A stretch of 43,843 nucleotides of DNA from a virus. The stretch spans positions 1 through 43,843 of the IMG/VR virus record IMGVR_UViG_3300020159_002763; one strand, written 5' to 3'. Below are positions 41,501-43,843 of this stretch, one piece after another. Position 1 is the first letter of the stretch, and the number at the start of each line of letters is the position of its first letter. The position numbers and the translations under genes were made by a program. Under the pieces are notes generated by a model. It ran no database searches. It had not been told where the DNA came from and worked only from the letters and a program-made list of their open reading frames with translations.

Positions 41501-42819
41501 AAGGTTTTCAGGGACCTCAAGGAGCTCAAGGATTCCAGGGAAATCAAGGCACCCAAGGATTTAGAGGACCTCAAGGTGCTCAAGGATTCCAAGGACCTCA
41601 AGGCACACAAGGATTCCAGGGAAATCAAGGTAATCAAGGTTTTAGAGGACCTCAAGGTGTTCAAGGACCTCAAGGATTCCAGGGACCTCAGGGACCAGCA
41701 GGAACAGCACTTGATATTAAAGGAACAGTTGCAACAGTAGGAAACTTACCTACATGCGATGGAACTACAATTGGAGATGCATATGTTGTTCAGGCAGATG
41801 GTAATCTTTATGTTTGTAATGGAGCTACTTATGACAATGTAGGCAAAATTCTTGGACCTCAAGGATTCCAGGGAAATCAAGGTAATCAAGGTGCTCAAGG
41901 ATTCCAAGGATTCCAGGGGAATCAAGGCAATCAAGGTAATCAAGGATTCCAGGGAAATCAAGGATTTAGAGGACCTCAAGGACCTCAAGGAATTCAAGGA
42001 AACCAAGGCAATCAAGGCAATCAAGGTGCACAAGGATTCCAAGGAAACCAAGGTCTACAGGGCACAGGTCCTCAAGGTGCTCAAGGAAATCAAGGTGTTG
42101 CAGGACCCCAAGGTGCTCAAGGACCTCAAGGAGCTCAAGGATTCCAAGGTAATCAAGGAAATCAAGGGTTCCAAGGACCTCAAGGTGTTCAAGGATTCCA
42201 AGGATTCCAAGGATTCCAAGGATTTAGAGGACCTCAGGGTGTTCAGGGTGGACAAGGACCTCAAGGTGCAGTTGGACCTCAAGGAGCTCAAGGTTCTCCA
42301 GGTTCTGGAGGAACACAGGGAACCGATGGTGCTATTGGACCCCAAGGTGCAAGAGGACCTCAAGGTGCTCAAGGATTCCAGGGATTCCAAGGAAACCAAG
42401 GAAACCAAGGATTCCAAGGTGTAGATGGAACAAATGGTACTCAAGGAATAAATGGTACTCAAGGATTCCAAGGTTTCCAAGGAAATCAAGGTCTTACTGG
42501 ACCATCAACAGTAGTAAATGCTACTAACACTACAGGTGATGCTACTTATTATCCAGTATTTGTTGATAGTGCTGGTGTTAATGCTACTCCTAGAATTAGA
42601 TCAACTGCTCCTGCACTATCTTATAATCCAGGAACAGGCGAATTATTTGTTGGAGGAGCAATTGCTCTTACTAAGAATCCATTTTTTAGAAACATTCCTA
42701 CAATTGCTGAAGACTACACAGTAACAACAACATATAATGAAATGAGTATTGGTCCTATCACTATTAACTCTGGCATCACTGTTACAGTTAACAGTGGAGC
42801 AACTTGGACTGTAGTTTAG
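38509..42819 (+). CDS. Collagen-like fibre protein with two knob domains, 1436 aa
   Basis: N-terminal domain (1-222) begins [20 protein letters not shown] and has a beta-sandwich part. Three runs of Gly-X-Y follow, at about 39172-39837, 40024-41700 and 41857-42500, by coordinates about 330 triplets in total. X is mostly Pro/Phe/Asn and Y almost always Gln (GPQ, GFQ, GNQ). Two knobs interrupt them: residues about 444-505 ([17 protein letters not shown]) and 1065-1116 ([17 protein letters not shown]), paralogous to each other. GFGPQ steps break the triplet register. The C-terminal 105 residues form a non-repeat domain that could start trimer assembly. Confidence 0.9.
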   Translation: MAKYLSRRVIRTPQSRLTSDRYQYLGLNQAEPNLGDPPYSGSIPVGDRYFLISIPTYPGQRFWVPLETLPLGFTVRDEGTVVGVANSITILDFVGVSVSVVGFASAGVGIATIRVDSKIPVVEPDDARPRYLGFTTERFGGLVTTFDIAPSNIVYIPAAQSLGIGTNNPNTNYQLDIQVPTVRIKGDIANKDGNVGLFPQVLTSLGPGAGFTWNSVSGFIGPQGPQGFRGPQGSQGFQGFRGPQGSQGFQGFLGPQGPQGFQGPQGFGPQGAQGPQGAQGFQGFQGPQGAQGFQGFQGNQGNQGFQGDQAPQGIQGPQGFQGPQGAQGFQGFQGPQGAQGFQGNQGFQGFQGPQGAQGFQGNQGPQGLQGPQGVQGNQGTQGFQGFQGPQGVQGFQGFRGPQGSQGFQGFQGPQGVQGFQGFRGPQGPQGLQGPQGVQGFQGNTGTSITIVGSVPSVTTSSPNTTLTANDTGFPWYPPTAGDGVIALDTGDLWVYNGSDWDNVGQIRGDTGFQGPQGAQGNQGNQGNQGFQGPQGNQGNQGPQGVQGFQGNQGFEGPQGAQGNQGFQGPQGAQGFQGLLGPQGNQGFQGLLGPQGTQGTQGVLGPQGPQGLQGPQGFQGPQGSQGNQGFQGPQGAQGFQGNQGNQGNQGVRGPQGAQGLQGPQGFQGPQGVQGFQGPQGVQGFQGNQGNQGNQGVQGVIGPQGTQGFQGIAGNQGGDGFFGPQGPQGVQGPQGFQGTQGFQGPQGSQGNQGFQGNQGNQGFQGFQGPQGAQGFQGNQGFQGNQGFRGPQGPQGLQGPQGFGPQGPQGFQGNQGSQGFQGEAGVRGPQGAQGTQGTQGNQGNQGNQGNQGNQGFRGPQGFQGPQGLQGPQGTQGTQGNQGNQGAQGFQGPQGVQGFQGFQGNQGFTGPQGVQGFQGNQGNQGNQGFRGPQGVQGPQGIAGPQGGSGGAGFQGPQGSQGNQGFKGEVGPQGPQGFQGPQGVQGFQGNQGNQGFQGSQGPQGFQGPQGAQGFQGNQGTQGFRGPQGAQGFQGPQGTQGFQGNQGNQGFRGPQGVQGPQGFQGPQGPAGTALDIKGTVATVGNLPTCDGTTIGDAYVVQADGNLYVCNGATYDNVGKILGPQGFQGNQGNQGAQGFQGFQGNQGNQGNQGFQGNQGFRGPQGPQGIQGNQGNQGNQGAQGFQGNQGLQGTGPQGAQGNQGVAGPQGAQGPQGAQGFQGNQGNQGFQGPQGVQGFQGFQGFQGFRGPQGVQGGQGPQGAVGPQGAQGSPGSGGTQGTDGAIGPQGARGPQGAQGFQGFQGNQGNQGFQGVDGTNGTQGINGTQGFQGFQGNQGLTGPSTVVNATNTTGDATYYPVFVDSAGVNATPRIRSTAPALSYNPGTGELFVGGAIALTKNPFFRNIPTIAEDYTVTTTYNEMSIGPITINSGITVTVNSGATWTVV
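39172..42500 (+). repeat. Collagen-like Gly-X-Y coding repeat tract
   Basis: Near-continuous 9-base and longer units built from GGACCTCAA, GGATTCCAA, GGAAATCAA and variants. The Gln codon is nearly always CAA or CAG. Frames on the opposite strand lack stops and produce long shadow ORFs rich in Ser/Leu; these are not genes. Confidence 0.95.
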
Positions 42820-42820
42820 A

Positions 42821-42828
42821 AATAAATA
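42821..42828 (+). promoter_or_regulatory. Late-promoter-like octamer AATAAATA
   Basis: It lies one base after the stop of the collagen-like gene and 23 bases before the next ATG at 42852; the following base is C, as at 1113. Confidence 0.55.
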
Positions 42829-42851
42829 CAAATAAGTAGGAAATTAAGAAT

Positions 42852-43172
42852 ATGGCAGTGCCATCAGTTAATTTAACAGTAGAGCAAGGAACTGATTTTT
42901 CCTTTGCTATGAGAATTAAATTGGATGGTGCTGCTTTGGATTTGAGCGGATATACCTTTTCATCAAAAATTAAAAAGCACTATGGAGCAGCTACTTCATA
43001 TCCAATAACAGTTGAATCAGAAGGTGATGGAATAATAACTTTATCAATAGCAAGCACAATAACTTCTACTATTCCAGTTGGTAGATATTATTATGATGTT
43101 TTATATGATAATGGACCAACTATTGTAAAAGCAGTTGATGGTATGGTGATAATTAGGGGAACTGCATCATGA
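42852..43172 (+). CDS. Small fibre-associated protein, 106 aa
   Basis: A beta-sandwich-like protein ([58 protein letters not shown]). The [10 protein letters not shown] pattern is seen in small phage tail-associated proteins such as the BppU N-terminal domain, which docks onto baseplates. It overlaps the second collagen gene by ATGA, so the two are probably made together, perhaps as attachment base and fibre. Confidence 0.72.
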   Translation: MAVPSVNLTVEQGTDFSFAMRIKLDGAALDLSGYTFSSKIKKHYGAATSYPITVESEGDGIITLSIASTITSTIPVGRYYYDVLYDNGPTIVKAVDGMVIIRGTAS

Positions 43173-43843
43173 TAGATATTGAGATTGGATCAAATTCAAA
43201 TAGTATTGAAATTGGATTAAATTCTTCACAATCTTTAGAAAGTTTTGTTAGTGGAAGAGGACCAAGAGGACCTCAAGGTTTCCAGGGTCCTCAAGGTGTA
43301 CAAGGATTCCAGGGTCCTCAAGGTGTACAAGGATTCCAGGGATTTCAAGGACCTCAAGGATTCCAAGGACCTCAAGGTGTACAAGGACCTCAAGGATTTG
43401 GTCCTCAGGGATCTCAAGGAAACCAGGGATTCCAAGGTCCTCAAGGTGTTCAAGGTTTCCAGGGAAATCAAGGAAATCAAGGAAATCAAGGAAACCAAGG
43501 AAATCAAGGATTCCAAGGACCTCAAGGAGCTCAAGGATTCCAAGGTAATCAAGGTAATCAAGGAAACCAAGGAAATCAAGGATTCCAAGGACCTCAAGGA
43601 TTTGGTCCTCAGGGATCTCAAGGAAACCAGGGATTCCAAGGTCCTCAAGGTGTTCAAGGACCTCAAGGATTTGGTCCTCAGGGATCTCAAGGAAACCAGG
43701 GATTCCAGGGTCCTCAAGGTGTACAAGGTTTCCAAGGTACACAGGGAAATCAAGGGTTCCAAGGACCTCAAGGTATTCAAGGTCCTCAAGGTGTACAAGG
43801 TTTCCAGGGAAATCAGGGTCCTCAAGGATCTCAAGGATTCCAA
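43169..43843 (+). CDS. Second collagen-like fibre protein, 3'-truncated by the window edge
   Basis: ATG at 43169 overlaps the previous stop. A 32-residue head ([20 protein letters not shown]...) leads directly into Gly-X-Y repeats: [18 protein letters not shown] and on. All 225 visible codons are open, with no stop before the edge. [11 protein letters not shown] steps break the triplet register at three places, each inside an exact 50-bp repeat. The head is much shorter than that of the first collagen gene. Longer minus-strand frames across this tract are shadows. Confidence 0.9.
   Translation, partial: MIDIEIGSNSNSIEIGLNSSQSLESFVSGRGPRGPQGFQGPQGVQGFQGPQGVQGFQGFQGPQGFQGPQGVQGPQGFGPQGSQGNQGFQGPQGVQGFQGNQGNQGNQGNQGNQGFQGPQGAQGFQGNQGNQGNQGNQGFQGPQGFGPQGSQGNQGFQGPQGVQGPQGFGPQGSQGNQGFQGPQGVQGFQGTQGNQGFQGPQGIQGPQGVQGFQGNQGPQGSQGFQ
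43385..43707 (+). repeat. Three exact 50-bp direct repeats in the second collagen gene
   Basis: 43385-43434, 43589-43638 and 43658-43707 are identical and encode [16 protein letters not shown]; the first two stay identical for at least 20 more bases. They are likely sites of in-frame length change. Confidence 0.93.

Noticed and set aside
39265-42489. Long minus-strand ORFs rich in Ser/Leu (such as [19 protein letters not shown]) and plus-strand Lys/Asp-rich alternative frames
   Set aside because: They are other-frame readings of the Gly-X-Y repeat: repeated units without stop codons in several frames, no ribosome sites, and no non-repeat sequence.
39172-42500. CRISPR-like pattern of short repeats and spacers
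   Set aside because: Units are continuous, in frame, and encode Gly-X-Y; there are no regular repeats separated by unique spacers.
43235-43843. A 202-aa minus-strand ORF at the right edge
   Set aside because: Shadow of the plus-strand collagen gene that begins at 43169 and is open to the edge.

Overview
The window is a continuous piece of a T4-like cyanophage genome (a marine myovirus of Synechococcus or Prochlorococcus). The reasons are a viral psbA (photosystem II D1) at the left edge, a set of T4-type core genes (gp33, gp59, gp32, gp53, gp48, gp4, gp54, gp26, gp51, gp27, gp5), thyX, phoH, speD and glutaredoxin genes, low-GC coding sequence with ATGA-type overlaps, and repeated T4-late-promoter-like ATAAATA octamers. 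No host chromosomal gene is visible.

Layout. 1-1107: 3' part of psbA and its terminator. 1113-1945: a free-standing HNH endonuclease and two small genes. 1947-5674: a tight, overlapping cassette of two glycosyltransferases (one fused to a methyltransferase), two paralogous HxD...H oxygenase-like proteins and a hexapeptide-repeat acetyltransferase. 5679-9135: glutaredoxin, small unknown genes, S-adenosylmethionine decarboxylase and ThyX. 9135-12767: replication and transcription block (PhoH ATPase, RecB-like nuclease, gp33, gp59, DUF1825, gp32 with its own sigma70-type promoter). 12749-16158 (minus strand): gp53, gp48, an unassigned virion-module protein and gp4. 16190-26873 (plus strand): the baseplate hub operon, namely gp54, gp26, gp51, two large tape/hub-like proteins carrying different wall-hydrolase-like domains, gp27, a CP12-motif microprotein, gp5, a spike-like protein and a peptidase-S74 protein. 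26853-27337: a small island with two sigma70-like promoters, a 56-aa ORF, two hairpins with complementary loops and a tRNA(UAA). 27334-28125 (minus): a coiled-coil protein. 28197-43843: very large fibre genes, ending in two collagen-like genes, the second running off the right edge.

How the parts fit. Early/middle functions use host-type promoters (7393, 11744, 26853, 27078). Virion genes are preceded by ATAAATA octamers (16953, 16183 minus, 28157 plus, 28149 minus, 33592, 42821), as expected for gp55/gp33-dependent late transcription; gp33 itself is encoded here. The most unusual items are the sugar/oxygenase/acetyl cassette beside a collagen-rich tail, the CP12 C-terminal motif inside the hub operon, the apparent move of wall-hydrolase domains from gp5 to two tandem paralogous hub proteins, and the promoter-hairpin-hairpin-tRNA unit. 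Several genes shorter than 60 codons (1513, 8034, 17721, 26911) and the edge-truncated collagen gene (43169) were identified by direct reading.
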